Source of the DNA: Ferruginibacter sp.
Lineage (GTDB): Bacteria > Bacteroidota > Bacteroidia > Chitinophagales > Chitinophagaceae
Assembly: GCA_019638575.1 (NCBI GenBank)
Contig: JAHBTN010000012.1
Location: 52,574 to 116,573, forward strand
DNA length: 64,000 bases
Reading direction: 5' to 3'
Of this stretch, positions 18,146-27,626 are shown piece after piece. A program made the translations under genes and the position numbers. Below the pieces are notes generated by a model. The model did no database searches. It saw only the letters and a list, made by a program, of their open reading frames with translations, and was not told the origin of the DNA. Numbering within the stretch: the stretch's first letter is position 1; every line of letters begins with the position of its first letter.

Positions 18146-19204
18146 CTATCTTTTGGGCAAATGACTTTCAATAAATGATGTAACCTGTTTTGTAAACTTA
18201 TCTTCTTCATCAAACAAAAAATAGTGTTGTATAGGTACCACGTACAATGGAAAATCCTTTAACTCGGGTTCAAATTTTTGCAGCCTTACAGCATCTTTCT
18301 CGGTGGTTAATACAATTTTTTTTGTTGCCTTTATTTTTTCAAACTGCTCTTTAATGTCTTTTAAATCATTGCTGTGAAAGATATGATGATCGGGATAACG
18401 CAGCATATCGTACGAGTTGGCATTTTTTGTAAGAAAAGCTTTCAGCGGCGCCGGGTTAGCAATACCGCAAACAAGCAGTATGCCATGTTCGGGTGAGATA
18501 TCTATTTCCTGTTTTGTAAAAAGATGATACGAAGTACCATAACGGATGGTTGTAAAATAAACGCTTTGCCCAACTGAAGGATGTATCTCTTCCATTATCT
18601 TTTTCTTTTCCGCTTCATCAAGCTGTGGTTTACATTTTGTAACGATGATGATATCGGCACGCTTGCTGCTGCTTCTCACATCCCTTAAATCGCCGGCAGG
18701 CAAAATAAGATCACGGGTATAAAGGTTAGCGCAATCTGTAAGCATGATGTTTAAACCGGCTTTCACCTGCCTGTGCTGAAATGCATCATCAAGTATGATG
18801 ACCTGTGTTTGTGGTTTTTCATGCAGCAGTTGCGGTATGGCCACTACCCTTTCTTCGCCAACGGCAATGGTTACACCAGGAAATTTTTGATGAAACTGCA
18901 TTGGCTCATCGCCAATTTCAAGCGCTGTGGTATGTTCATCGGCAATGGCAAAACCCGTGGTTTTTCTTTTATAACCACGGCTTAACGTAGCAACCGTATA
19001 ATGGTTTTTTAAAAGCCTGATAAGGTATTCCGTCATTGGTGTTTTACCGGTGCCGCCTGTTGCAAGGTTACCTACACAAATGATGGGAAAATTAAATGAA
19101 GATGATTTTAAGATATTCTTGTCGTACAGTTTATTTCTTATCCAAACTGCTGCTCCGTATATCCAGGAGATTGGTAAAAAAAGGTATCTGAAACTCTTTA
19201 ACAT
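18146..19204 (-). CDS. lpxK: Tetraacyldisaccharide 4'-kinase
   Basis: LpxK phosphorylates the 4'-position of the tetraacyl disaccharide in lipid A synthesis at the inner face of the cytoplasmic membrane. The 352-residue protein has an N-terminal hydrophobic segment (YLFLPISWIYGAAVWI), the P-loop GGTGKT at 50-55, the LpxK-specific LSRGYKRKT and VIILDDAFQHRQV, and a TTEKDAVRL segment near the C terminus. Length is typical. It lies 90 bases downstream of rsmD on the same strand. Presence of the gene agrees with a lipid A-bearing outer membrane. Confidence 0.95.
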   Translation of the reverse strand: MLKSFRYLFLPISWIYGAAVWIRNKLYDKNILKSSSFNFPIICVGNLATGGTGKTPMTEYLIRLLKNHYTVATLSRGYKRKTTGFAIADEHTTALEIGDEPMQFHQKFPGVTIAVGEERVVAIPQLLHEKPQTQVIILDDAFQHRQVKAGLNIMLTDCANLYTRDLILPAGDLRDVRSSSKRADIIIVTKCKPQLDEAEKKKIMEEIHPSVGQSVYFTTIRYGTSYHLFTKQEIDISPEHGILLVCGIANPAPLKAFLTKNANSYDMLRYPDHHIFHSNDLKDIKEQFEKIKATKKIVLTTEKDAVRLQKFEPELKDFPLYVVPIQHYFLFDEEDKFTKQVTSFIESHLPKR

Positions 19205-19294
19205 CAGTATTGAATATTTTCTTTTATAACTGCTATGCCAGTCTTTTGTTTACCTTGTTCATTATTTTTTGTATGGACAAATGATGGCAGCAAA

Positions 19295-19834
19295 TTAGTT
19301 GTTTATAAAGATAGAAAAGATTGTAGTGCCATAATTACGCTCAGTTTTATAATGGGCAAACTTCTTGTAATCATTTCGTGGCGTATGTTCCAAAACAAAC
19401 CAACCGCCGGGTTTTAAAATATTATGTTCAAAAATTTTTACGGGCAGTTCATCAATAGTTGCCAATGCATAAGGCGGGCCTGCAAAAATAAAATCATATT
19501 GCCGGGCGCTGCTTTCTATAAATTTAAACACATCCAGTTTAACTACGTTAAAATTTTCAAACTCCAGTTCGGCTGATGTTTTCTTTATAAAATCATACAT
19601 CTTGTTATCTTTTTCCACAATAGTAATAGTTGATGCTCCTCTGCTTGCCAGTTCGTAACTGATGCAGCCGGTGCCGCCAAAAAGATCAAGCACTTCCAGT
19701 GTATCAATCTCCAGGTTATTTTGTATGATGTTGAACAAACCTTCTTTGGCAATATCGGTGGTAGGCCTTGTATGCGGCATCTTTGCCGGTGGATGTATTT
19801 TTCTACCTCCATGTATGCCGCTTATGATACGCAT
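19295..19834 (-). CDS. rsmD: 16S rRNA (guanine-966-N2) methyltransferase, RsmD type, with GPPY motif
   Basis: RsmD methylates G966 of 16S rRNA using S-adenosylmethionine. The 179-residue protein begins MRIISGIHGGRKI and has the HTRPTTDIAKEGLFNII segment and SAM-binding motif I DLFGGTGCISYELASRGA, all typical of RsmD. Motif IV, usually DPPY or NPPY, reads AGPPYA at 118-123. The codon is GGC, one base from GAC. This is the residue that normally contacts the target amino group. The start overlaps the upstream DUF3822 gene by 13 bases, so the two are translationally linked. DUF3822-rsmD pairing is, from memory, a recurring arrangement in this phylum. Confidence 0.9.
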   Translation of the reverse strand: MRIISGIHGGRKIHPPAKMPHTRPTTDIAKEGLFNIIQNNLEIDTLEVLDLFGGTGCISYELASRGASTITIVEKDNKMYDFIKKTSAELEFENFNVVKLDVFKFIESSARQYDFIFAGPPYALATIDELPVKIFEHNILKPGGWFVLEHTPRNDYKKFAHYKTERNYGTTIFSIFINN

Positions 19835-20661
19835 GCTGCCAAATGAAATAATGAGTTGAAAAAATGTGGTGGCTGTTCTTTTATAGCATCTGTATATGTA
19901 AACCCAACGGGTAATTCATCAAATACCGTATGCAAAAAATATTTGTTTACTGCCGAGTACAAACCTGACCGTTTATCTATCATGCCGCTAATATGCAGGT
20001 GTACCGAGTTGCCGGCCACATCAAAACTTTTGCAAACATTCAGCAAATGATAAATACAATCATCGGCATTTATAAAATCAAAATTCTGTATCACCTGTAA
20101 CTTTCTATCCTTGCAAAGCATGATGCTGATGCTGTTGTGATAAAAAACTGTATAAAGGTTATTGCCTGCAGGTATATCACGGTTTACCAAGGTTGAAAAA
20201 AAATGTGATTGTATGGCAACCGGCAGGTAATTTGAAAACACATCAACTATCACTTCAGGTACCCGGTACACATTATGCAGGTTATGCCTGTACAGGAAAT
20301 CGGAATGGATAACGCCTTTTTTTGAATCGCCAAAAACAAGGTCAAGCATTTTTGAATTTCTTTCTTCATTCATCAGTTCGGCAGGCACCAATATGCTTTG
20401 TGCAAACGACCAGTATAAATATGTCTTGTTGAATTTTTGTTGAAGTAGTTTTTCGGTCTTAAATATTGTGGTGAATTTTTCTGCCATCTCCTGTTTGCTG
20501 ATGTCCGGCGAAAAAGCATAAACTACAACAGCAACAAAACAATTATCGCTGCTGAGTACGGTAAATGAAATCCCCATGGGGCCTGCTTCTGCAAACAAAC
20601 GGGATGTTTGGTAATCAATATGGGACTGTTGTATATTAAAAGATGGGGTCACAAGTTGCAT
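19822..20661 (-). CDS. DUF3822 family protein
   Basis: The family is Bacteroidota-restricted and of unknown function; its fold has been compared with actin-like ATPase domains. I take the start at the ATG of MQLVTPSFNIQQ (20661), giving 279 residues. A longer frame opens at 20868, but it would run 166 bases into the divergent MATE gene and its extra N terminus is hydrophobic antisense-like sequence. FTVLSSDNCFVAVVVYAF and FYHNSISIMLCKDRKLQVIQNF look like the two beta-rich halves of the family. The stop overlaps the rsmD start by 13 bases, suggesting an operon and perhaps a role connected with ribosome modification. Confidence 0.8.
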   Translation of the reverse strand: MQLVTPSFNIQQSHIDYQTSRLFAEAGPMGISFTVLSSDNCFVAVVVYAFSPDISKQEMAEKFTTIFKTEKLLQQKFNKTYLYWSFAQSILVPAELMNEERNSKMLDLVFGDSKKGVIHSDFLYRHNLHNVYRVPEVIVDVFSNYLPVAIQSHFFSTLVNRDIPAGNNLYTVFYHNSISIMLCKDRKLQVIQNFDFINADDCIYHLLNVCKSFDVAGNSVHLHISGMIDKRSGLYSAVNKYFLHTVFDELPVGFTYTDAIKEQPPHFFNSLFHLAACVS

Positions 20662-20679
20662 TTGGGTGGCAAAATAAGA

Positions 20680-20687
20680 TATTTTTG
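20680..20687 (+). promoter_or_regulatory. Candidate -7 element for the MATE gene
   Basis: TATTTTTG matches TAnnTTTG and ends 8 bases before the ATG at 20696. A TTTG at 20661-20664, 15 bases upstream, could be a rather close -33 element; it touches the start codon of divergent DUF3822. The mRNA leader would be only a few bases. Confidence 0.5.
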
Positions 20688-20695
20688 CTGACTTT

Positions 20696-22051
20696 ATGGA
20701 TAGTACTGCAATTACAAACAATTTGAAAGTAACGGTTACCAATAGACAAATACTGTCGATTGCCATGCCTATTACACTTGCCATACTGATACCACAGATA
20801 AACATGCTTACCAACAGCATTTTCCTGGGCGATTTAAGTATTGAAGCCCTTGGCAATGCAGGTATCACGGGAGTGTTTTACCTGATATTCGCTGTGGCAG
20901 GCAATGGACTCAACAATTCATTGCAGGCAGTTTTTTCGAGATATGCAGGCAGTGGCAACCATGCAGCATTTAACAGCATACTTAGCCAGGGCATCAGGAT
21001 AAGTTTACAGTTTGCAGCAGCAGGCATTTTAATTACATGGTTTATTGCGCCATTGATACTGCAACCAATTACAGATGAAAGGTCGTTTGCATTGCAAATA
21101 GATTTTTTAAAGATCAGGATTTTGGGACTGCCGTTTCTTTTTCTTTTTCAAATGGGCAATGCATTTTTAGTTTCAACACTCAACAGCAGGTACCTGATGA
21201 TTGCATTTGCTTTTGAAGCCGGCATCAACATCGTACTCGATTATCTTTTAATAAAAGGGCGCCACGGTTTCCCGGCTATGGGTTTCAACGGCGCTGCTGT
21301 TGCTTCAGTTATTGCAGAAATAACCGGCTTCATTGTGGTGATAGTTGTGCTTTATCGCACAGGATTAAAAAAACAATATGGTTTGCTAAAATCTTTTGTG
21401 TACGATAAGCTGATAACAAAAAAGATTATTTCCATTTCGGTGCCACTGATTTTGCAGTATGTGTTAAGTGTAACTACCTGGCTTGTATTTTTTATGCTGA
21501 TAGAAAGTTTGCACAACGAAAATTATAAAGCCATCAGCAATACCATGCGTAATGTATTTGGCCTTGCTGGTATTTTTGTGTGGGCTTTTGCCAGCACAAG
21601 CAATGTAATGGTAAGTAATTTGATGGGGCAGCAACGGGATGATCTTGTGATTACAGCCATCAATAAAATTGTAAAGCTTTGCATGATATTATGTGTCTTT
21701 ATCTGCCTGCTTGCAAACTTGTTCCCGGGTGCATTCTTCAGCATATTTAGCCAGGGCCAGGATTTTATACATCAAGGCATTCCAGTATTACGTGTAGTTT
21801 CAGCTGACCTGTTGCTCATGTGCCTTGCCAATATCTGGCTAAACGGCGTTACCGGCACCGGTAAAACAAAAATGAACCTGCTTATAGAAATTGTTGCCAT
21901 CACTTTCTATCTTATCCATAGTTGGGTATTTATTAAAATGCATTTTATTTCTCTTGCTTTTGCATGGGCCAATGAGTTTGTGTATTGGTCGGTGATATTT
22001 ACAATGGCGTATATTTTTTTAAAAAGCGGTAAATGGAAGATAAATAAATGA
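20696..22051 (+). CDS. MATE-family multidrug/metabolite exporter
   Basis: MATE proteins are 12-helix inner-membrane antiporters that export cationic drugs or metabolites with Na+ or H+. The 451-residue protein has two repeated halves, beginning ILSIAMPITLAILIPQINMLTNSIFLGDL and, in the second half, IISISVPLILQYVLSVTTWLVFFMLIESL, with hydrophobic segments throughout. The N-terminal GNAGITGVFYLIFAVAGNGLNNSLQAVFSRYAG region is typical. It is divergent from DUF3822-rsmD with only 34 bases between start codons, so the two promoters must overlap. Substrate is not predictable. Confidence 0.9.
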   Translation: MDSTAITNNLKVTVTNRQILSIAMPITLAILIPQINMLTNSIFLGDLSIEALGNAGITGVFYLIFAVAGNGLNNSLQAVFSRYAGSGNHAAFNSILSQGIRISLQFAAAGILITWFIAPLILQPITDERSFALQIDFLKIRILGLPFLFLFQMGNAFLVSTLNSRYLMIAFAFEAGINIVLDYLLIKGRHGFPAMGFNGAAVASVIAEITGFIVVIVVLYRTGLKKQYGLLKSFVYDKLITKKIISISVPLILQYVLSVTTWLVFFMLIESLHNENYKAISNTMRNVFGLAGIFVWAFASTSNVMVSNLMGQQRDDLVITAINKIVKLCMILCVFICLLANLFPGAFFSIFSQGQDFIHQGIPVLRVVSADLLLMCLANIWLNGVTGTGKTKMNLLIEIVAITFYLIHSWVFIKMHFISLAFAWANEFVYWSVIFTMAYIFLKSGKWKINK

Positions 22052-22094
22052 TGAATTATTTTATACAAGATTAACTGCCCAAAAAATTTCAAAC

Positions 22095-22490
22095 TTATTT
22101 TACCGTTGTAAGTTTTTTTGGATTTGCATTTTTTGCTGTTTTTTCTACATCTTGTTTTACGCAGAATTTCACCATTCTAGTTATCAATGCTGCCGGCAGT
22201 TTTTTATCTAAAGGAAACTGCACCGTAGCTTTTGATAATTTATAAGCTGTTAAATCATTTTTAAATGTTGCAATAGCTTTGGGTCCCGGATAAAAACCAA
22301 TATGATTTTTATAACCGGCATAATGCACCAGGTTTGCTTTTTGCCTGAACGTAGGTATGCCATAACTGATAACCTCTTTTGCTTTGGGTACAGCTTTGCT
22401 GATGATATGCCTGATGGCTTGCAATTGTACCTGCACAGTTTCTGGAAAATCCTTAATGTAACTGTTTATATCATTTATATTATTGCTCAT
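22095..22490 (-). CDS. DUF1801 (YdhG-like, iron-chaperone fold) protein
   Basis: The 131-residue cytoplasmic protein has the family core: INDYIKDFPETVQVQLQAIRHII-like opening, EVISYGIPTFRQK, LVHYAGYKNHIGFYPGP and VQFPLDKKLPAALITRMVKF. DUF1801 proteins share the fold of the iron chaperone frataxin-like YdhG group, but a chaperone role is shown for few of them. It stands alone, 43 bases from the convergent MATE gene. A lysine-rich tail (KTAKNANPKKL) ends it. Confidence 0.85.
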   Translation of the reverse strand: MSNNINDINSYIKDFPETVQVQLQAIRHIISKAVPKAKEVISYGIPTFRQKANLVHYAGYKNHIGFYPGPKAIATFKNDLTAYKLSKATVQFPLDKKLPAALITRMVKFCVKQDVEKTAKNANPKKLTTVK

Positions 22491-22691
22491 TACAAACCCT
22501 ATAAAAAAATGTTTACTAAATTATTTGAATGCTGAAATATCAAACACAAACTTACATTGGGCAATTAATAAATGCAATGTATACCTACGACAAATTTTGG
22601 GCAAAATGCGACAAAGTATTCAAGAATGTCTTTACAACTAATATTTCATAATATAAATTTGGATTCTTAATGGAGATGCTTTTAGTTTTTC

Positions 22692-23123
22692 TTATGTTGA
22701 TTTATTTTTTAACTCGGCAATGAAACCTGCAATTGTTTTTATTTGTGTTTTGCCAAAATTTTTAAGATCAAGTAAATCTTTGTCTCCTGTTAACAAGTAG
22801 TCAGCCTTACCGTCTTTAGCAAGCGCAAGTAAGAAATTATCTGAAGGATCTCTGCATATGTTAACAATGCTTTCAACTTCAATTAAGTCAATGAATGGAT
22901 CAAATACAGAAAACATTTCTTCAAGTGCATTTTTCTTGAAATATTTTTTTAGCCTTGGTTTTGATATTGTTTCATGTATTTCATTGATAAGTTCAGCACT
23001 GAAAAGAAGCCTTGCTGCTTTATTAAATAGAAATGTATCGAGTTGGTTTTGTTTGTTAGAAATTATAAAACTAATCCACAGGTTAGTATCAATGATGAGT
23101 TTAAGCGGTTTATTTTTTTGCAT
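22692..23123 (-). CDS. PIN-domain toxin of a type II toxin-antitoxin pair
   Basis: PIN domains are Mg2+-dependent ribonucleases; as toxins they cut tRNA, rRNA or mRNA. The 143-residue protein shows the four acidic positions of the fold: Asp in LIIDTNLW, Glu in ELINEIHE, Asp in CRDPSDNFLLALA and Asp in LLTGDKDLL. This matches the PIN family group annotated as toxin components. The start overlaps the end of the upstream 71-residue gene by 14 bases, the usual antitoxin-first order. Confidence 0.88.
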   Translation of the reverse strand: MQKNKPLKLIIDTNLWISFIISNKQNQLDTFLFNKAARLLFSAELINEIHETISKPRLKKYFKKNALEEMFSVFDPFIDLIEVESIVNICRDPSDNFLLALAKDGKADYLLTGDKDLLDLKNFGKTQIKTIAGFIAELKNKST

Positions 23124-23325
23124 AACGCTTTGCTCTTACTTCGTCAACTATTTTGGTGATTGCATCTAAACTTGGTACATCAGAAGCACTTTGCCTCATT
23201 TTTTTAAGGTAAGATTTTAAGGAAGAAACCGGCTCATCACTCACTTTAATAAGTTTAAGATCCTGCATTCCCTTTATGAGTTGTAATGCTTTTGGGTTTA
23301 ATATTTCTATTTTCAATGCTTCCAT
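23110..23325 (-). CDS. Antitoxin partner of the PIN toxin
   Basis: A 71-residue, charged protein (many Lys and Asp) encoded immediately upstream of and overlapping the PIN toxin. Its N terminus (MEALKIEILNPKALQLIKGMQDLKLI) resembles small Bacteroidota antitoxins that begin with a short strand and helix. The C terminus (RAKRYAKK) is basic. It would bind and block the PIN active site and probably repress its own promoter. A -7 element lies 4 bases before its ATG. Confidence 0.8.
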   Translation of the reverse strand: MEALKIEILNPKALQLIKGMQDLKLIKVSDEPVSSLKSYLKKMRQSASDVPSLDAITKIVDEVRAKRYAKK

Positions 23326-23329
23326 GTTT

Positions 23330-23337
23330 CAAATTTA
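23330..23337 (-). promoter_or_regulatory. Candidate -7 element of the toxin-antitoxin operon
   Basis: On the minus strand TAAATTTG is followed by 4 bases and the antitoxin ATG. A short dyad, TTCCT/AGGAA with a 2-base spacer (23378-23389), lies about 50 bases upstream and might be an operator. Both are weak on their own. Confidence 0.45.
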
Positions 23338-23447
23338 ATAATTTTCCCGGTTACTTAAATATCATTTGCTCCATTACTTCCTTCAGGAAATAATTTGTAA
23401 CAATGCAACCCTATATGCCCGATAACAGCCCTGCAACTGCATCCAAT

Positions 23448-25406
23448 TTAATTACTCTTCCAAACATTGTTTGCAAAGTTGATATCAGGAAAAACCTTTG
23501 CCGCATCTAGTTCTACTAATTTCAGTTCTTCTGTAGTGGGGAGTTTCACTTTCCAGGTATTAGTATTGTTCCACACTTCTACAGGTAATTTTAAAGAACC
23601 TTTTAATCCGCTTTTTGTTTCGTAGCTGATATTAACCGGCAATGCCATCCTATCTAAATTAGCAATAGTAACTATACTGCCATTTTCAGGATTACCTCTA
23701 TCGTAAGTAACAGATGTAATGGCCTGGTCAAACGTATAGTTTTCTATAAACCATTCTTTCCAAAACCAACTAAGGTCTTCACCGGCGGCATTATCCATGG
23801 TTCTGAAAAAATCCCAGGGTGTAGGATGTTTAAAAGCCCATCGTTTAATGTATTCCCTGAATGCATAATCAAAACGGTCGGGGCCTAAAATTTCATTTCG
23901 CAATAAAGTTAGCCCATAGCCAGGTTTATAATAAAGAGCCACTCCTATATTTCTTTCTTGTAAAGCATCGGGTGTGCTAAAGATGGGTTCGGTATGGCTG
24001 CCAAACATAAACCTGGCGCCGCTTTCCATATTCATTGGCTGGTCTTTGTATTCTCCATTATTAAAATCTTCGGCAGCCAGCGAATTGATAAATGTATTGA
24101 ACCCTTCATCCATCCATCCGTATTTACGTTCGTTACTGCCCACAATCATCGGGAACCATGTATGTCCAAACTCATGATCGGTAACACCAAACAAACCACC
24201 GCCCCTTGCACCTGAGCCACAGAAAACAATGCCCGGGTATTCCATACCACCTACATTGCTTGCTACATTTACTGCAACTGGGTAAGGAAACTCATACCAT
24301 CTTTTACTATATCCTTCAATACTTCCTTTTGTATATTCTGTTGACCTGCCCCATCCTTTAGCACCGGCACTTTCGGCCGGGTAAACACTCATAGCCAGCG
24401 CTGTTTTACCGCTTGGTAAATTCATACGGGCAGCATCCCAAATAAAACTTTTACTGCTTGCCCATGCCACGTCTCTTGCATTATTCATTTTAAAATGCCA
24501 GGTAAGTGTAGTGCCCGCCGGTCTCGATGAAGGATTGGTAACTTCTTCCTGTGTGCGTATCATCACTGTTTTATCACTTTTTCTTGCTGCTGCCAGCCTG
24601 CTTTGCTCAGTTGCAGTAAGTACTTCTTTTTCGTTTACCAATTCGCCGCTGCATACCACTATATGGTTGGCAGGTACGGTAAGTTTTACATCAAAATCAC
24701 CATACTCCAGGTAAAATTCACTGGGCCCAAGGTAAGGCAAAGTGTTCCATCCTTCCACATCATCGTATACGCACATACGTGGGTACCATTGTGCCACAGC
24801 AAAAATATCACCGTTCTTAGTACTTAATATTCCACATCTGTCGGCACCGTATTTTGGTAATTCAAAAGAGTAATCAATTTTTATGCGGATAACATCCCCT
24901 CCCGGTTTTACTGGTTTTGGCAACCGTATCTGCATACGGGTATCGTTTATAATATAGTTGGCGTTACTGTTATCGTCTAATAGTTTTACCGATGTGATGT
25001 TATACCCTCCGTTGAAAGAGCTTTTGCTATCGCCATAACGGCTGCGGCCATCAACCGGCATCCTTGCTTGCCCACGGCTTGATTTATTAAAAAGGTTTTG
25101 ATCGAGCAGTAACCATAAAAATGGCAATGCATGCGGACTGTTATTTTTATATGTGATAATTACACTGCCACTGATAACATGGGTAACATCGTTTAAACTT
25201 GCATTAATTTGATAATCGGCTTTGTTTTGCCAGTAACCGGTATTGGGTTCGCCGGTTGCAGCTCTTGTTATGGTACTGCCTACAGGATAAAAATTAGGGG
25301 CAAATAATGCATAGGGGTCGTATTTTGATTCTACTTTTTCTGTTTGTGCCAGTGCTGTTATTTGTAGTGCAAAAAAAAGCACTAAGCCAATAATTTGTTT
25401 TATCAT
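23448..25406 (-). CDS. M1-family (aminopeptidase N-like) zinc metallopeptidase
   Basis: The 652-residue exported protein (signal peptide ending ITALAQ) is a gluzincin. Zinc ligands are in HEFGH (411-415) with the third ligand Glu434 in WMDEGF, and a GGMEYPG exopeptidase-like loop lies at 386-392. The N-terminal beta domain ([31 protein letters not shown]) matches M1 saddle domains. The C-terminal armadillo-like domain is shortened compared with classical APN (about 850 residues), which is normal for this Bacteroidota subgroup. It probably trims peptides in the periplasm or at the cell surface. It is followed at a distance by the toxin-antitoxin pair. Confidence 0.92.
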   Translation of the reverse strand: MIKQIIGLVLFFALQITALAQTEKVESKYDPYALFAPNFYPVGSTITRAATGEPNTGYWQNKADYQINASLNDVTHVISGSVIITYKNNSPHALPFLWLLLDQNLFNKSSRGQARMPVDGRSRYGDSKSSFNGGYNITSVKLLDDNSNANYIINDTRMQIRLPKPVKPGGDVIRIKIDYSFELPKYGADRCGILSTKNGDIFAVAQWYPRMCVYDDVEGWNTLPYLGPSEFYLEYGDFDVKLTVPANHIVVCSGELVNEKEVLTATEQSRLAAARKSDKTVMIRTQEEVTNPSSRPAGTTLTWHFKMNNARDVAWASSKSFIWDAARMNLPSGKTALAMSVYPAESAGAKGWGRSTEYTKGSIEGYSKRWYEFPYPVAVNVASNVGGMEYPGIVFCGSGARGGGLFGVTDHEFGHTWFPMIVGSNERKYGWMDEGFNTFINSLAAEDFNNGEYKDQPMNMESGARFMFGSHTEPIFSTPDALQERNIGVALYYKPGYGLTLLRNEILGPDRFDYAFREYIKRWAFKHPTPWDFFRTMDNAAGEDLSWFWKEWFIENYTFDQAITSVTYDRGNPENGSIVTIANLDRMALPVNISYETKSGLKGSLKLPVEVWNNTNTWKVKLPTTEELKLVELDAAKVFPDINFANNVWKSN

Positions 25407-25479
25407 CAGTTTTATTTTTTTTGAAAATTAAAGTTACTATAAAACAGGTAGGAAAGTTTTTAAAAACGTAAAGCAGATG

Positions 25480-26235
25480 TTATTGCCATTTTTTTAATAA
25501 AATCTTGCCTTTTTCTTTTATAGCTGCATCATCTTCAGTTTGTATAGGCAAGCTAAGCATTTGTTGCAGGTATGCAATGGCTTTAGTTTTTTGGTTGTTT
25601 TCTTTATATGCCTTTGCCATTTCAAGATAGTTCAATAAAAATTCGGGGCGCAGGCTACGGGCTCTTTCAAATGAAGCAATGGATTGCTGCAAGGTAACCA
25701 GAGGCATACCGCCATAAAAAACCTTTACTATACCACGTTCTACAGCATTTAGATTACTTATTTCGTACTGCCAGCGGCCCAATACATGCCATGCTTTAAA
25801 ATTGTGCGGATCATTTTTTAAAGCAACATCCAGGTATTTTTTTATTTCCCTTGCATTATCAATTTTATCACGCCCGCTTTTTGTCATCGACGAGCGGCCA
25901 AGTGCAATAGCCATCACGCAGTTTGCTTCCGAATTATCGGGTGCAATATTTAATGCAGCATCTGCATATTTTACAGCCCACTTGTAATAGTCATCCCTTA
26001 GTTTAGGGTTGGCAAGTTCACGCTGCCCAATGCGGCTGCATAGTTCGCTGCATTTAGTTAAAGCCAAAATGTTTGATGGGTTAATTTTTAATACTTCTTT
26101 ATACTTACTAAAAGAGGCTTTTTCGTCGGGGACCATCTCATGCCTGGCAGCTTCTTTAAGCAAAACCTCAATATCCTGTGCATTTATAAACAGGAACGAA
26201 AAGGTACAGATGATTATAGCGAATAAAAATTTCAA
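25480..26235 (-). CDS. Exported TPR protein
   Basis: The 251-residue protein has a signal peptide (MKFLFAIIICTFSFLFINAQ) and TPR-like helical pairs (SFSKYKEVLKINPSNILALTKC, YADAALNIAPDNSEANCV, KKYLDVALKNDPHNFKAW). The repeat pattern resembles RMD-like TPR proteins found widely in bacteria, for which no clear role is known. It overlaps the upstream folB stop by 4 bases, so it is translated from the same message as folB. That linkage looks positional, not functional. Confidence 0.8.
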   Translation of the reverse strand: MKFLFAIIICTFSFLFINAQDIEVLLKEAARHEMVPDEKASFSKYKEVLKINPSNILALTKCSELCSRIGQRELANPKLRDDYYKWAVKYADAALNIAPDNSEANCVMAIALGRSSMTKSGRDKIDNAREIKKYLDVALKNDPHNFKAWHVLGRWQYEISNLNAVERGIVKVFYGGMPLVTLQQSIASFERARSLRPEFLLNYLEMAKAYKENNQKTKAIAYLQQMLSLPIQTEDDAAIKEKGKILLKKWQ

Positions 26236-26585
26236 TTAAACTTTTTTTCATAGTTAACGCAAACCGAACCTTTTATATTCAGCATGGGCGGATGCTTTTT
26301 TTCAATGCTGATAGATATTGACTGCAGCCTGTTATCGAACCTGTAAATTTCTTCCGCCATCTCCTGTGCAAGGGTTTCAAGCAATGCTGTGGGTATATGC
26401 ATACGTTGTTTTATAAGCTGGTAGATGGATACATAATTAATTGTTTGGTGAATGCTGTTGATTTTTTCATCTGCATCAAAACAAACGTATGCATTTACAA
26501 TAAAGCTGTTGCCCAATATCTTTTCTTCCTCGTACACACCATGATGAGAAAAAAACTCAAGGTCTTTTAAATGAATTGTTATCAT
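26232..26585 (-). CDS. folB: Dihydroneopterin aldolase
   Basis: FolB cleaves 7,8-dihydroneopterin to 6-hydroxymethyl-7,8-dihydropterin and glycolaldehyde in folate synthesis. I place the start at MITIHLKDLEFFSHHGVY (26585), giving 117 residues, the normal length. The frame stays open to 26681, but that part overlaps trxB and is not family sequence. The catalytic region HHGVYEEEKILGN holds the conserved Glu, ETLAQEMAEEIY the second half, and EKKHPP the catalytic Lys. The gap to trxB is 41 bases. It overlaps the next TPR gene by 4 bases. Confidence 0.92.
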   Translation of the reverse strand: MITIHLKDLEFFSHHGVYEEEKILGNSFIVNAYVCFDADEKINSIHQTINYVSIYQLIKQRMHIPTALLETLAQEMAEEIYRFDNRLQSISISIEKKHPPMLNIKGSVCVNYEKKFN

Positions 26586-26626
26586 AGGCGCATGAAATTT
26601 ATTATTTATAATAAAAGTGCAGCTTC

Positions 26627-27565
26627 TTAATGCAATCCTTTTTCGCTTAAATATCTTTCTGCATCCAGGGCCGCCATACAACCACTGCCGGCCGCTGTTA
26701 CAGCTTGCCTGTACACTTTGTCCTGTACATCGCCAGCTGCAAAAACCCCTTCTACATTTGTTTTGGATGTACCCGGGATGGTTTTTATATAACCGGCCTC
26801 ATCCATATCTAACCAGCCTTTAAAAATATCCGAATTAGGTTTATGGCCTATGGCTACAAAAAACGCATCTAATACTATCTCCTGCTTATCCCCTGTTTGA
26901 TTGTTCCTGATACGCATGCCTTCTACTTTCTTATCGCCAAGTATTTCATCTGTTTCGCTGTTCCAGTAAATTTTAATATTGGTTGTGTTAATCACCCTGT
27001 CTTGCATCACTTTACTGGCACGCATTTCATTCCTGCGAACAATCATGTGCACACGGCTGCATATTTTAGACAAGTATAATGCTTCTTCTGCTGCAGTATC
27101 TCCTGCACCTACAATGGCCACTTCTTTTCCTTTAAAGAAAAAGCCATCACAAACAGCACAGGCACTTACACCATAACCATTTAACCTTTGCTCGCTTTCA
27201 ATGCCCAACCATTTTGCTGATGCACCGGTTGATATAATTAATGCATCCGTCTCTATCCATTTTTCTTCATCAATCTCTACCTTTAATGGCCTTGCTGAAA
27301 AATCAACTTTGGTTGCCAGCCCATACCTGATATCGGCGCCCATGCGCTTTGCCTGGTTTTCAAAATCTACCATCATTTCCGGTCCTTGTACCCCGTTAGG
27401 ATAACCGGGATAATTTTCTACTTCGGTTGTAATAGTTAACTGTCCGCCCGGTTGTATGCCCTGGTACAATACCGGGTTTAATCCTGCACGTGAAGCATAA
27501 ATAGCAGCCGTATAACCTGCCGGCCCCGAGCCTATTATTAAACAATGTACTTTTTCTGATGCCAT
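26627..27565 (-). CDS. trxB: Thioredoxin-disulfide reductase
   Basis: TrxB reduces thioredoxin with NADPH via FAD and a redox disulfide. The 312-residue protein has the FAD-binding GSGPAGYTAAIYASRAG (13-29), the redox-active CAVC at 136-139, the NADPH-binding VGAGDTAAEEALYLSK and the C-terminal FAD segment GVFAAGDVQDKVYRQAVTAAGSG. All cofactor motifs are intact and length is typical. It heads a trxB-folB-TPR group on the minus strand. Confidence 0.96.
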   Translation of the reverse strand: MASEKVHCLIIGSGPAGYTAAIYASRAGLNPVLYQGIQPGGQLTITTEVENYPGYPNGVQGPEMMVDFENQAKRMGADIRYGLATKVDFSARPLKVEIDEEKWIETDALIISTGASAKWLGIESEQRLNGYGVSACAVCDGFFFKGKEVAIVGAGDTAAEEALYLSKICSRVHMIVRRNEMRASKVMQDRVINTTNIKIYWNSETDEILGDKKVEGMRIRNNQTGDKQEIVLDAFFVAIGHKPNSDIFKGWLDMDEAGYIKTIPGTSKTNVEGVFAAGDVQDKVYRQAVTAAGSGCMAALDAERYLSEKGLH

Positions 27566-27626
27566 AAAATATCTGATGTATAATTTAATTTATAACGAAT
27601 GTAGGTGAAAATAGTTTATTAAGATT

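Noticed and set aside
20662-20868. N-terminal extension of the DUF3822 frame beyond the MQLVTPS start
   Set aside because: It runs into the divergent MATE gene and encodes a hydrophobic stretch typical of antisense of membrane helices; the family begins at the internal ATG.
26586-26681. N-terminal extension of folB
   Set aside because: It overlaps trxB by more than 50 bases and is not conserved family sequence; ATG at 26585 gives the usual length.
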